The notes under the pieces are model-generated. The model did no database searches, had not been told where the DNA came from, and saw only the letters and a program-made list of their open reading frames with translations. 12,044 nucleotides of DNA from Rhodospirillum sp. UBA1311 (lineage in GTDB: Bacteria > Pseudomonadota > Alphaproteobacteria > Rhodospirillales > Rhodospirillaceae), in the NCBI GenBank assembly GCA_002307145.1, contig DBTR01000056.1, forward strand, positions 1 through 12,044, written 5' to 3'. A program made the translations under genes and the position numbers. Of this stretch, positions 6,287 through 11,976 are shown in pieces (position 1 is the stretch's first letter; the number at the start of each line of letters is the position of its first letter).

Positions 6287-7921
6287 ATGACACGGCTTAT
6301 TGAAGTCAGCGACGTTATCCTGCGCGACGCTCACCAGAGCCTGCTCGCTACGCGCATGGCCACCGAGGACATGGTCCCCGCCTGCCAGGATCTCGACAAT
6401 GCCGGATATTGGTCCCTCGAATGCTGGGGAGGCGCGACCTACGACGCATGTATCCGCTTCCTCAACGAAGATCCCTGGGAACGCCTCCGAACTTTCCGGA
6501 AACTGATGCCCAAGACCCGGCTCCAGATGCTGTTGCGCGGGCAGAATCTCCTCGGCTACCGCCATTACGAGGATAGCGTGGTACGGCGCTTCGTCGACAA
6601 AGCGGCGGAGAACGGTGTGGACGTGTTCCGCGTGTTCGACGCGTTGAACGACTTCCGCAACCTCAAGACCGCGATCGAGGCGGTGAAGGCCACCGGCAAG
6701 CATGCCCAAGGCACGATCTGCTACACCTTGAGCCCGGTCCACACCACCGCCGCGTTCATCAAGATGGCCCAGGAATTGAAGGACATGGGCGTCGATTCGA
6801 TCGCGATCAAAGACATGGCGGCGCTCCTGAAGCCGAAAGCCGCCTATGATCTGGTCAAGGGGATCAAGGACACCTGCGGCATCGACACCGTGGTCCACCT
6901 CCACGTCCACGCTACCACCGGCGTGACCATGGTCTCGCTGATGCGCGCGATCGAGGCCGGGGTCGACATCGTCGACACCTCGGTCAGTTCGCTCTCGCTC
7001 GGCTCCGGCCACAACCCGACCGAGGCGGTGGTCGAGATGCTCGAAGGCACCGGCTACGCCACCAAGCTCGACATGAGCCGGATCTTGAAGGTGAAGAAGC
7101 ACTTCGCCGAGGTGCGGCCGCGCTATCGCGAGTTCGTCGGCGAGTTCGGCGGCGTCGATACCGAGATCTTCACCAGCCAGATCCCCGGCGGAATGATCTC
7201 CAACCTCGAAAGCCAGCTGAAGGGCCAGCACGCCACCCATCGCCTGGCGGAAGTGCTGGAGGAAGTGCCGCGGGTGCGCGCCGACTGCGGCTTCCCGCCG
7301 CTGGTCACGCCCTCGTCGCAGATCGTCGGCACGCAGGCGGTGTTCAACGTGCTGATGGGCCAGCGCTACAAAGTGCTGACCAGCGAGTTCGCCAACCTGA
7401 TGCTCGGCTACTACGGCGCGACGCAAGGGGTGAAGAATCCGGAAATCCTCGCCCGCGCCGAGGCGCAGTTGAAGAAGCCCGCGATTACCGTCCGTCCCGC
7501 CGACCTGCTCGCCCCCGAGTGGGACGACCTGCGCGCCCAGGCGGCGGCGAACGAAGGCTTCAACGGCTCCGACGAAGACGTGCTGACCTGGGCGATGTTC
7601 CCCCAGATCGCGGCGAAGTTCTTCAAGGCCCGCCCCGAGGGGCCGAAATACCTCGGCAAGGCTACCGAAGTCGTCGCGACCGAGGCCGTCGCCGTCACCC
7701 TCGACGAGAGCAAGGTCTGCCGCAGCCCGATCACCGGCGTGGTCGCGCGCATCGACGTCAAGCCGGGCGACGTGGTGGCGGAAGGCGCAACGCTCGCCGT
7801 GATCGAGGCGATGAAGATGGAAACCCCCTACGAATCGCCCCGCGCCGGGACGATCAAGACCGTCGACGTCAAGGCGACCGAAGGGGTGAAGGAAAAGCAG
7901 ATCCTGTTCACCTTCGCTTGA
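6287..7921 (+). CDS. Biotin-dependent carboxyltransferase, oxaloacetate decarboxylase alpha-like
   Basis: 544-aa protein with an N-terminal carboxyltransferase barrel and a C-terminal biotinyl domain. It would move a carboxyl group between biotin and pyruvate/oxaloacetate. Visible motifs: LRDAHQSLLATRM (12-24) with metal-ligand D14; the lysine expected to be carbamylated, K175 in IAIKDM; metal-ligand histidines H206 and H208 in HLHVHATTG; and biotin attachment at K510 in EAMKMETP. HxHATTG, rather than the HTHDT of classical pyruvate carboxylase, points to the OadA/transcarboxylase 5S branch. A Pro/Ala-containing linker at about 430-475 precedes the biotin domain. No beta or gamma decarboxylase subunit and no biotin carboxylase is encoded in this window. 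It may therefore be a soluble decarboxylase, or the B subunit of a split pyruvate carboxylase with its partner elsewhere. The ATG at 6287 has only a weak GGGAAA upstream. Confidence 0.92.
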   Translation: MTRLIEVSDVILRDAHQSLLATRMATEDMVPACQDLDNAGYWSLECWGGATYDACIRFLNEDPWERLRTFRKLMPKTRLQMLLRGQNLLGYRHYEDSVVRRFVDKAAENGVDVFRVFDALNDFRNLKTAIEAVKATGKHAQGTICYTLSPVHTTAAFIKMAQELKDMGVDSIAIKDMAALLKPKAAYDLVKGIKDTCGIDTVVHLHVHATTGVTMVSLMRAIEAGVDIVDTSVSSLSLGSGHNPTEAVVEMLEGTGYATKLDMSRILKVKKHFAEVRPRYREFVGEFGGVDTEIFTSQIPGGMISNLESQLKGQHATHRLAEVLEEVPRVRADCGFPPLVTPSSQIVGTQAVFNVLMGQRYKVLTSEFANLMLGYYGATQGVKNPEILARAEAQLKKPAITVRPADLLAPEWDDLRAQAAANEGFNGSDEDVLTWAMFPQIAAKFFKARPEGPKYLGKATEVVATEAVAVTLDESKVCRSPITGVVARIDVKPGDVVAEGATLAVIEAMKMETPYESPRAGTIKTVDVKATEGVKEKQILFTFA

Positions 7922-7945
7922 GGCGGGGCGAACCGGAGACGGGCA

Positions 7946-7971
7946 AGGGCCGGGGCGCGAACCCCGGCCCT
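7946..7971. terminator. Shared hairpin between convergent genes
   Basis: AGGGCCGGGG (7946-7955) and CCCCGGCCCT (7962-7971) form a perfect 10-bp stem with a 6-nt loop. It sits in the 57-bp gap between the stop of the carboxyltransferase gene (7921) and the stop of the aldo/keto reductase (7979), which run towards each other. There is no T tract on either strand, so it may act as a bidirectional blocking structure or an mRNA-end stabiliser rather than a classical intrinsic terminator. Confidence 0.55.
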
Positions 7972-7978
7972 AGTCCGT

Positions 7979-9010
7979 TCAGGAGAGGTCGGTGGCGCGG
8001 CCCGCGCCCTGGCGGGCGATCATCCAGCCCGGGTATTCGAGCGGCAGGGCCGAGACCCTGTCGAGGCGTTCGACCTCCTCCGGGGTGAGGCGGATCGCGA
8101 CGGCGGCGAGGTTGTCGTCGAGTTGCTCTACGGTCTTGGCGCCGACGATCGCCGACATCACGAATTTCTGGTGCAGCACCCAGGCGAGCGCGATCTGCGC
8201 CACCGAGACGCCGCGCGCGGTCGCGATCTCGCGCATCGCGTCGACGCAGTCGAAGGCGCGGTCCTTGTCGACGAACGGGAAGTCGAAGGTGACGCGGCGC
8301 GAGCCCTGCGGCCCCGAGCCGTCGCGCGCGAACTTGCCCGAGAGCAGGCCGCCCGCGAGCGGGCTCCACACCATCAGCCCGACCTTCTCGGCGAGCAGCA
8401 ACGGCGCGATTTCGCGTTCGAGGTCGCGCCCGGCGATGGTGTAGTAGGCCTGGAGGGTGGCGGGGCGGGCGAGGCCCTTGGCTTCGGCGATGCCGAGCGC
8501 CTTCATCAGTTGCCAGGCCGACCAGTTGGAAACCCCGACGTAGCGTACGTGTCCCTGGCGGACGAGGTCGTCGAGCGCGCGCAGGGTTTCCTCGACCGGG
8601 GTGATCGAATCGAGGCCGTGGATCTGGTAGAGGTCGATGTAGTCGGTGCCGAGGCGCTTCAGGCTCGCCTTGACGCCGTCCATGATGTGGCCGCGCGACG
8701 CGCCCCGACTGTTCGGGCCCTCGCCGGTCTGGCCGTAGACCTTGGTTGCGAGCACGATCTCGGTGCGCGGTCGGCCGCTCGCCCGGATCGCCCGGCCGGT
8801 GATCTCCTCCGAAAGTCCGCCGGAATAGACGTCGGCGGTGTCGATGAAGTTGACCCCGGCGTCGAGCGCGCGGGCGACGATGCGGTCCGCCGCCGCTTGG
8901 TCGAGGGAGCCGATCGCCGTCCAGAAGTCGCCGCCGCCGCCGAAGGTCATCGTGCCGAGGCAGATTTCGGAAACCAAAAGGCCGGTGTTGCCGAGTGTCT
9001 TGTGCCGCAT
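7979..9010 (-). CDS. Aldo/keto reductase
   Basis: Cytoplasmic NADPH-dependent oxidoreductase of 343 aa, of the bacterial AKR type that reduces aldehydes or ketones; the physiological substrate cannot be read from sequence. The AKR tetrad is complete: D57 and Y62 in FIDTADVY, K90 in LATKV and H131 in LYQIHGLD. GVSNWSAWQL, QAYYTI and VWSPLAGGLLSGK follow in family order, and the C-terminal cofactor segment contains SAIVGAKTVEQLDDNL. The ATG at 9010 (MRHKTLGNTG) is the usual AKR beginning. The open frame extends 26 codons further without similarity. The ribosome binding site is weak (CGGA about 7 nt upstream). The gene stands alone, convergent with the carboxyltransferase gene and about 105 bp downstream of an unrelated pair of short genes. 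Confidence 0.93.
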   Translation of the reverse strand: MRHKTLGNTGLLVSEICLGTMTFGGGGDFWTAIGSLDQAAADRIVARALDAGVNFIDTADVYSGGLSEEITGRAIRASGRPRTEIVLATKVYGQTGEGPNSRGASRGHIMDGVKASLKRLGTDYIDLYQIHGLDSITPVEETLRALDDLVRQGHVRYVGVSNWSAWQLMKALGIAEAKGLARPATLQAYYTIAGRDLEREIAPLLLAEKVGLMVWSPLAGGLLSGKFARDGSGPQGSRRVTFDFPFVDKDRAFDCVDAMREIATARGVSVAQIALAWVLHQKFVMSAIVGAKTVEQLDDNLAAVAIRLTPEEVERLDRVSALPLEYPGWMIARQGAGRATDLS

Positions 9011-9091
9011 GGGAGTATCCGTTGCTGGAGGTGCGAGGATCGTTGCGATCGGTTGGGCAGACCCGATCAACCTGGGGTGCGACGCCATCGA

Positions 9092-9113
9092 ATTCCACCC
9101 GGAGCGGCGGAAT
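9092..9113 (-). terminator. Hairpin downstream of the two short genes
   Basis: Read on the minus strand, ATTCCGCC (9113-9106) pairs with GGTGGAAT (9099-9092), an 8-bp stem with one G-T wobble and a 6-nt loop. It begins 3 nt after the stop codon of the 90-aa gene, the right place for a transcript end. No T run follows, so the assignment is weak. Confidence 0.3.
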
Positions 9114-9115
9114 CG

Positions 9116-9388
9116 TCACGCGGTCTGGGTGAGGCCGCCTTGCTGGGGTTTGAGGGCCTCGATCGCCTTTTTCATCCGCGCGATGGTCTCGATCAGGTCT
9201 TCGAGCTGCGCCTCGGTGAGCAGCACCTTGCCCCGGAGTTTTCCTGCGAGCGCATCGACCTCCGCTTCAAGGGCGTCGAGCCGGGTGGCGAAGATCGTCG
9301 GTCCGCCCGGGCCGTTCGGCGGCCAGAGCGCATCCTCGATCGCGGCGACGCGGCGTTCGATCTCGGCGAGCGGGTCGGGCTTGGCCAT
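9116..9388 (-). CDS. Hypothetical protein, 90 aa, charged helical
   Basis: I do not recognise this protein. It has no signal peptide or membrane segment. A first helix-prone stretch (about 5-22, PLAEIERRVAAIEDAL) is followed by a Pro/Gly-rich turn (23-30), then a longer charged region with coiled-coil-like spacing of Leu, Ala and Ile (about 36-80), and a polar Gln/Gly/Thr tail. The start is well supported: ATG at 9388 with AAGGAGG 5 nt upstream. Only 13 bp separate it from the stop of the preceding membrane-protein gene, so the two are almost certainly one operon. A role as a soluble partner of that membrane protein is a guess from position. Confidence 0.75.
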   Translation of the reverse strand: MAKPDPLAEIERRVAAIEDALWPPNGPGGPTIFATRLDALEAEVDALAGKLRGKVLLTEAQLEDLIETIARMKKAIEALKPQQGGLTQTA

Positions 9389-9401
9389 TGCGGCCTCCTT
9401 A

Positions 9402-9716
9402 TCACTGGGGCGGCGGATGTTCGAGCGCGGCGACCCGGGCTTGCAGCGCGGCGAATTCGGTTGCGTCGACCTTGGGCACCGTCGCACCGAATGCGACGAT
9501 CAACCCGGAGAGCACGAACAGCACGAGGAAGGTGGATTTTTCGGCGAGGCCGTCGCGGTCCTTCTTGGCCTTGAGCGCCTCGATCTTTTCCGCCGCGCCG
9601 GTGCCGGCGGCCGCGCGGCGATACAGCCAGGGCGAGAGGATGAAGTCCCAGAGCGCTTTTGCCCCCGAAACTCCGGCCACCGCCACCGCCAGTCCGTCCG
9701 TCGTGGAGATCTCCAT
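9402..9716 (-). CDS. Hypothetical small membrane protein, 104 aa
   Basis: I do not recognise the family. The N-terminus (about 8-30) is moderately hydrophobic and ends in WDFILSPWLYRR. A charged Lys/Glu-rich segment follows (about 43-60), then one clear transmembrane helix at about 62-80 (TFLVLFVLSGLIVAFGATV) and a short helical tail with ALQARVAALE, ending in PPPQ. The start is well supported: ATG at 9716 with GGAGGT 5 nt upstream. It is the first gene of a two-gene unit with the 90-aa gene. The short length, single helix and heptad-like tail loosely recall phage holin or Mu-type accessory proteins, but no other phage gene is nearby and I do not claim that. Confidence 0.75.
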   Translation of the reverse strand: MEISTTDGLAVAVAGVSGAKALWDFILSPWLYRRAAAGTGAAEKIEALKAKKDRDGLAEKSTFLVLFVLSGLIVAFGATVPKVDATEFAALQARVAALEHPPPQ

Positions 9717-9836
9717 CGGGCACCTCCGCGTGACCTTGGAACGGTTTTAGCGTGCCATACAATCCAGGGTTTTGCCAGGGCGGCGGGCGGTCATGGATAA
9801 ATGACTGAAAATTCTTGAATATTCGTGAGGGGTGGT

Positions 9837-9861
9837 GGAACCATACGGCGGAATCCGGGTT
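9837..9861 (+). promoter_or_regulatory. EcfG-like general stress promoter candidate upstream of the first entericidin gene
   Basis: GGAAC at 9837-9841 and GGTT at 9858-9861 are separated by 16 bp. The alphaproteobacterial general stress sigma factor EcfG recognises GGAAC-N16/17-cGTT; only the less conserved first base of the -10 element differs. It lies about 93 nt upstream of the entericidin ATG, in the 237-bp region between divergent gene groups. No clear promoter for the minus-strand pair was found in that region. Confidence 0.45.
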
Positions 9862-9953
9862 GGTGTGATGCAGGTTTGAAATCTGCGCGCGACGGTGGCT
9901 GTGCCGTCCGCGTGCGATGCCGCACCCCACCCCACGCAGCCCTAGGACAAATC

Positions 9954-10091
9954 ATGCAGCGCCGGATCTTGGTTTCCCTCTTCCTTCTCGCCTTGGCCAC
10001 CAGCGTGAGCGCGTGCAGCGACACCTGGCACGGCGCCAAGCAGGACACCGGCGACAATCTTCGCGCCACCGGCAACGCAGTCAGCAAATAA
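9954..10091 (+). CDS. Entericidin EcnA/B family lipoprotein (copy 1)
   Basis: A 45-aa precursor: a basic start (MQRR), a hydrophobic signal (5-19) and a lipobox VSAC with C21 as the lipidated cysteine. The mature peptide is about 25 residues, beginning CSDTWHGAKQDTGDN. Small size, lipobox and the C-x-D/T-x3-GAGKD-like mature part fit the entericidin family, known in E. coli as the EcnA/EcnB antidote and toxin lipoproteins; most alphaproteobacterial members are uncharacterised. AGGA lies 6-7 nt upstream of the ATG. A hairpin terminator follows at 10111-10144, so it is probably a single-gene transcript. It shares the pattern DTWxGAKxDTxxNLxxxGxAV with a second copy about 620 bp downstream. Whether this copy is toxin-like or antidote-like cannot be read. 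Confidence 0.85.
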   Translation: MQRRILVSLFLLALATSVSACSDTWHGAKQDTGDNLRATGNAVSK

Positions 10092-10110
10092 GCTCGCGGC
10101 CGCTTCCCGA

Positions 10111-10144
10111 AAAATGGCGCTTCCGTTCCAGGAGGCGCCATTTT
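10111..10144. terminator. Intrinsic terminator after entericidin copy 1
   Basis: AAAATGGCGC (10111-10120) and GCGCCATTTT (10135-10144) form a perfect 10-bp stem around a 14-nt loop. The flanking A and T runs make it a usable intrinsic terminator in both directions. It lies about 20 nt after the entericidin stop codon. Confidence 0.8.
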
Positions 10145-10169
10145 CGCATGCGGCCGAAATCGCGTCTTT

Positions 10170-10196
10170 GGAACCCCCGGCGCGGCTCGGGGGTTC
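10170..10196 (+). promoter_or_regulatory. EcfG-like promoter candidate embedded in a palindrome, upstream of the DUF2892 gene
   Basis: GGAAC at 10170-10174 and GGTT at 10192-10195 are separated by 17 bp, again matching the EcfG consensus except for the first base of the -10. It ends about 30 nt before the DUF2892 start at 10226. The same bases form a perfect 9-bp inverted repeat, GAACCCCCG (10171-10179) and CGGGGGTTC (10188-10196), with an 8-nt loop, so a hairpin with no promoter role is the alternative. Its position downstream of a terminator and directly upstream of a gene favours a promoter. Confidence 0.4.
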
Positions 10197-10225
10197 ACTC
10201 CTCGAACGAGGCCAAGGAGGGCGCG

Positions 10226-10687
10226 ATGTTTCCGGCAACCACCAAGCGGGTTTCCCAGAACACCAGTGATACGGCGAACCTATTGCTCCGGGCGAAAGCC
10301 GAGGCGCGCGTCATCTTCTATGCCGAGAATCCCGAGCTGATCCCGGCGCGGCTCCGTGCGCTCGACGCGGAATGGGACGTCGAGCGGGTGCTGGAAACCA
10401 ATGCCGCAGTCCTCGGCTTCGCCGGGTGCGTGCTGGGCGCGCGGGTGGACCGGCGCTTCCATGCGATTCCCGCGCTGATCGCCGGATTCCTGTTCCAGCA
10501 CGCGGTGCAGGGCTGGTGCCCGCCGTTGCCGGTGCTGCGTCGCCTCGGCTTCCGCACCGAGAGCGAGATCGCCGAAGAGCGCATCGCGCTCAAGTTCCTG
10601 CGCGGCGACGTCAAGGATGTTTTCATCAGCCCCGACGCCACGCCGCGCGAACGCGCCCACCAGGCTCTGGTGGCCGCCCGCACCTGA
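10226..10687 (+). CDS. DUF2892 (YgaP-type transmembrane domain) family protein
   Basis: A 153-aa protein. The first 50 residues are polar and helical. A membrane domain follows with two hydrophobic segments, about 58-74 (TNAAVLGFAGCVLGARV) and 79-97 (HAIPALIAGFLFQHAVQ), ending in GWCPPLPVLRRLGF. That Cys-Pro-containing turn after the second helix is characteristic of the DUF2892/YgaP-type family. The C-terminal 45 residues are charged and probably cytoplasmic (SEIAEERIALKFLRGDV). The molecular function of the family is unknown; some relatives are fused to rhodanese domains, but none is here. The ATG at 10226 has a perfect AAGGAGG 5 nt upstream; the frame is open further upstream through the terminator region and was trimmed accordingly. 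The second entericidin gene starts 23 bp after the stop, so the two are likely co-transcribed. Confidence 0.8.
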   Translation: MFPATTKRVSQNTSDTANLLLRAKAEARVIFYAENPELIPARLRALDAEWDVERVLETNAAVLGFAGCVLGARVDRRFHAIPALIAGFLFQHAVQGWCPPLPVLRRLGFRTESEIAEERIALKFLRGDVKDVFISPDATPRERAHQALVAART

Positions 10688-10710
10688 ACCGCAACGAAAG
10701 GACCGAACCG

Positions 10711-10845
10711 ATGCTGAAACGCTTCCTTACCGCGCTCTTCCTCCTCGGCTTCGCCGGAAGCCTCGCCGCCTGCGGCGACACCTGGGAGGGCGCCAAGACC
10801 GACACCAGTCAGAACCTCCACAAGGCTGGCGACGCGGTGAAGTAA
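10711..10845 (+). CDS. Entericidin EcnA/B family lipoprotein (copy 2)
   Basis: A 44-aa precursor with a basic start (MLKR), a hydrophobic signal (5-18) and a lipobox LAAC with C21. The mature part begins CGDTWEGAKTDTSQN. It aligns without gaps to copy 1 over DTWxGAKxDTxxNLxxxGxAV, so the two are paralogues from an old duplication or a paired system, as E. coli ecnA and ecnB are. AAAGGA lies 8 nt upstream of the ATG. It follows the DUF2892 gene by 23 bp and has no promoter of its own that I can see. No terminator is evident in the 84 bp before the next gene, so readthrough into the nucleosidase gene is possible. Confidence 0.85.
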   Translation: MLKRFLTALFLLGFAGSLAACGDTWEGAKTDTSQNLHKAGDAVK

Positions 10846-10929
10846 CCGCCTGAATTCCTGAGGGATTGACTCGCAGCCCCAACCCGCGAAGGATTGTCGA
10901 ACGGCAATCCGGTGGTTTGGGGGGGGACG

Positions 10930-11853
10930 ATGAAACGCTTTGGACTGATTGCGGCCGCCGCCGTGCTCGCGACGCTGGCGGCGGGGCCGCTCCACGCCGC
11001 GCAACAGACGCTCGACGACACGCCGCGCACGGTGGTGATGTCGGCCTACGCGCCCGAGTGGCAAACCCTTCTCGCCGCCACCTCCGGCCAGACCGAATAC
11101 CTCGTCAACGGCAATCGCTTCGTCACCGGCACCCTCGCGGGCAAGCCGGTGGTGCTGACCTTGAGCGGCATCAGCATGGTCAACGCCGCGATGACGACGC
11201 AAAAGGCGATCGACCGCTTCAACGTCTCCGCCATCGTCTTCTCCGGCATCGCGGGCGGCGTCGATCCGGCGCTCAAGATCGGCGACGTGGTGATTGCCGA
11301 CCAGTGGGCCGAATACCTCGAATCCGTCTTCGCCCGCGAAACCGACGGTGCCTACACCCCGCCCCAATCCAATGCGGTCAAGAACCGCTTCGCCAACTAT
11401 GGCATGATCTTCCCCCGCGCCACCGAAGTGGTGCGCGACGGTGTCACCACTCCCGAACACCGCTTCTGGTTCCCGGTCGACGCACACATGCTTGACGTCG
11501 CCAAAGGCGTGGCCAAGTCCGTGACCCTCGAAACCTGCGCCGCGAACGGCAAATGCCTCTCTCACACGCCGAAAATCGTCGTCGGCGGCAACGGCGTCTC
11601 GGGCCAGGCGTTCGTCGACAACGCCAAGTTCCGCGCCTACACCTTCCAAACCTTCAATGCCCAAGTCCTCGACATGGAAAGCGCCGCCACCGCTCATGTC
11701 GCCTACACCAACGGCGTCCCCTTCATCGCCTTCCGCAGCCTCTCCGACCTTGCGGGCGGCGGCGACGGCGAAAACGAACTCGGCACCTTCTTTACTCTCG
11801 CCTCGACAAACTCGGCCAAGGTGGTGGTGGCGTTTTTGGCCGCTCTGCCGTAG
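10930..11853 (+). CDS. Exported nucleoside phosphorylase-family protein, probable MTA/SAH nucleosidase
   Basis: A 307-aa protein of the PNP/MTAN fold. It begins with a Sec signal peptide (MKRF, hydrophobic 5-20, probable cleavage after A23 or A24), so it should act in the periplasm. Family signatures: an acidic residue at the start of the fold, E43 in SAYAPEW; FSGIAGGVDPALKIGDVV (104-121); the ribose-binding ME motif, E250 in VLDMESAA; and the catalytic aspartate D273 in FRSLSDLA. Together these suggest hydrolysis of 5'-methylthioadenosine, S-adenosylhomocysteine or another nucleoside; the substrate is inferred. C203 and C209 are close enough for a disulfide. The ATG at 10930 was chosen because it starts the signal peptide and has a G-rich ribosome binding site 3-8 nt upstream; a frame from 10894 is less likely. 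Cytoplasmic MTAN is about 230 aa, so this one is longer, with an insertion around 130-210. Confidence 0.88.
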   Translation: MKRFGLIAAAAVLATLAAGPLHAAQQTLDDTPRTVVMSAYAPEWQTLLAATSGQTEYLVNGNRFVTGTLAGKPVVLTLSGISMVNAAMTTQKAIDRFNVSAIVFSGIAGGVDPALKIGDVVIADQWAEYLESVFARETDGAYTPPQSNAVKNRFANYGMIFPRATEVVRDGVTTPEHRFWFPVDAHMLDVAKGVAKSVTLETCAANGKCLSHTPKIVVGGNGVSGQAFVDNAKFRAYTFQTFNAQVLDMESAATAHVAYTNGVPFIAFRSLSDLAGGGDGENELGTFFTLASTNSAKVVVAFLAALP

Positions 11854-11855
11854 TG

Positions 11856-11873
11856 GCGGGGCTGCCGCCCCGC
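11856..11873. repeat. GC hairpin directly after the nucleosidase stop
   Basis: GCGGGGC (11856-11862) and GCCCCGC (11867-11873) form a perfect 7-bp stem with the loop TGCC, starting 3 nt after the stop codon. It is followed within 7 nt by a second, longer hairpin. It has no T tract of its own and is probably part of a composite transcript end. Confidence 0.45.
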
Positions 11874-11879
11874 GCCCCG

Positions 11880-11919
11880 CCAGGAGGGGCTTGGCCCCTC
11901 CTGGCCTCCCGGATTTTTT
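11880..11919 (+). terminator. Intrinsic terminator of the nucleosidase gene
   Basis: CCAGGAGGGGC (11880-11890) and GCCCCTCCTGG (11894-11904) form a perfect 11-bp stem with a 3-nt loop. A run of six T follows at 11914-11919, with a 9-nt gap between stem and T run. The stem is very strong, but the gap is longer than ideal for a textbook intrinsic terminator. Confidence 0.65.
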
Positions 11920-11955
11920 GGCCGGTGTTTCAGTCGGGTGATTGCGCTTCGCGCG

Positions 11956-11976
11956 AAAAAAACGCCGCGCAGCGGC
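11956..11976 (-). terminator. Minus-strand intrinsic terminator
   Basis: Read on the minus strand, GCCGC (11976-11972), loop TGC, GCGGC (11968-11964), one G, then seven T (11962-11956). This is a textbook short GC stem plus T tract. It implies a leftward transcript arriving from beyond the right edge and converging on the nucleosidase gene. Confidence 0.65.

Noticed and set aside
6197..7426. A 409-codon minus-strand frame opposite the carboxyltransferase gene
   Set aside because: Antisense shadow; the plus-strand frame has all the carboxyltransferase motifs.
8123..9574. A 483-codon plus-strand frame opposite the aldo/keto reductase and the 90-aa gene
   Set aside because: Antisense shadow spanning unrelated genes, without a recognisable domain.
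10318..11697. A 459-codon minus-strand frame across DUF2892, entericidin copy 2 and the nucleosidase
   Set aside because: It covers three well-supported plus-strand genes with good ribosome binding sites, and its product has no recognisable domain.
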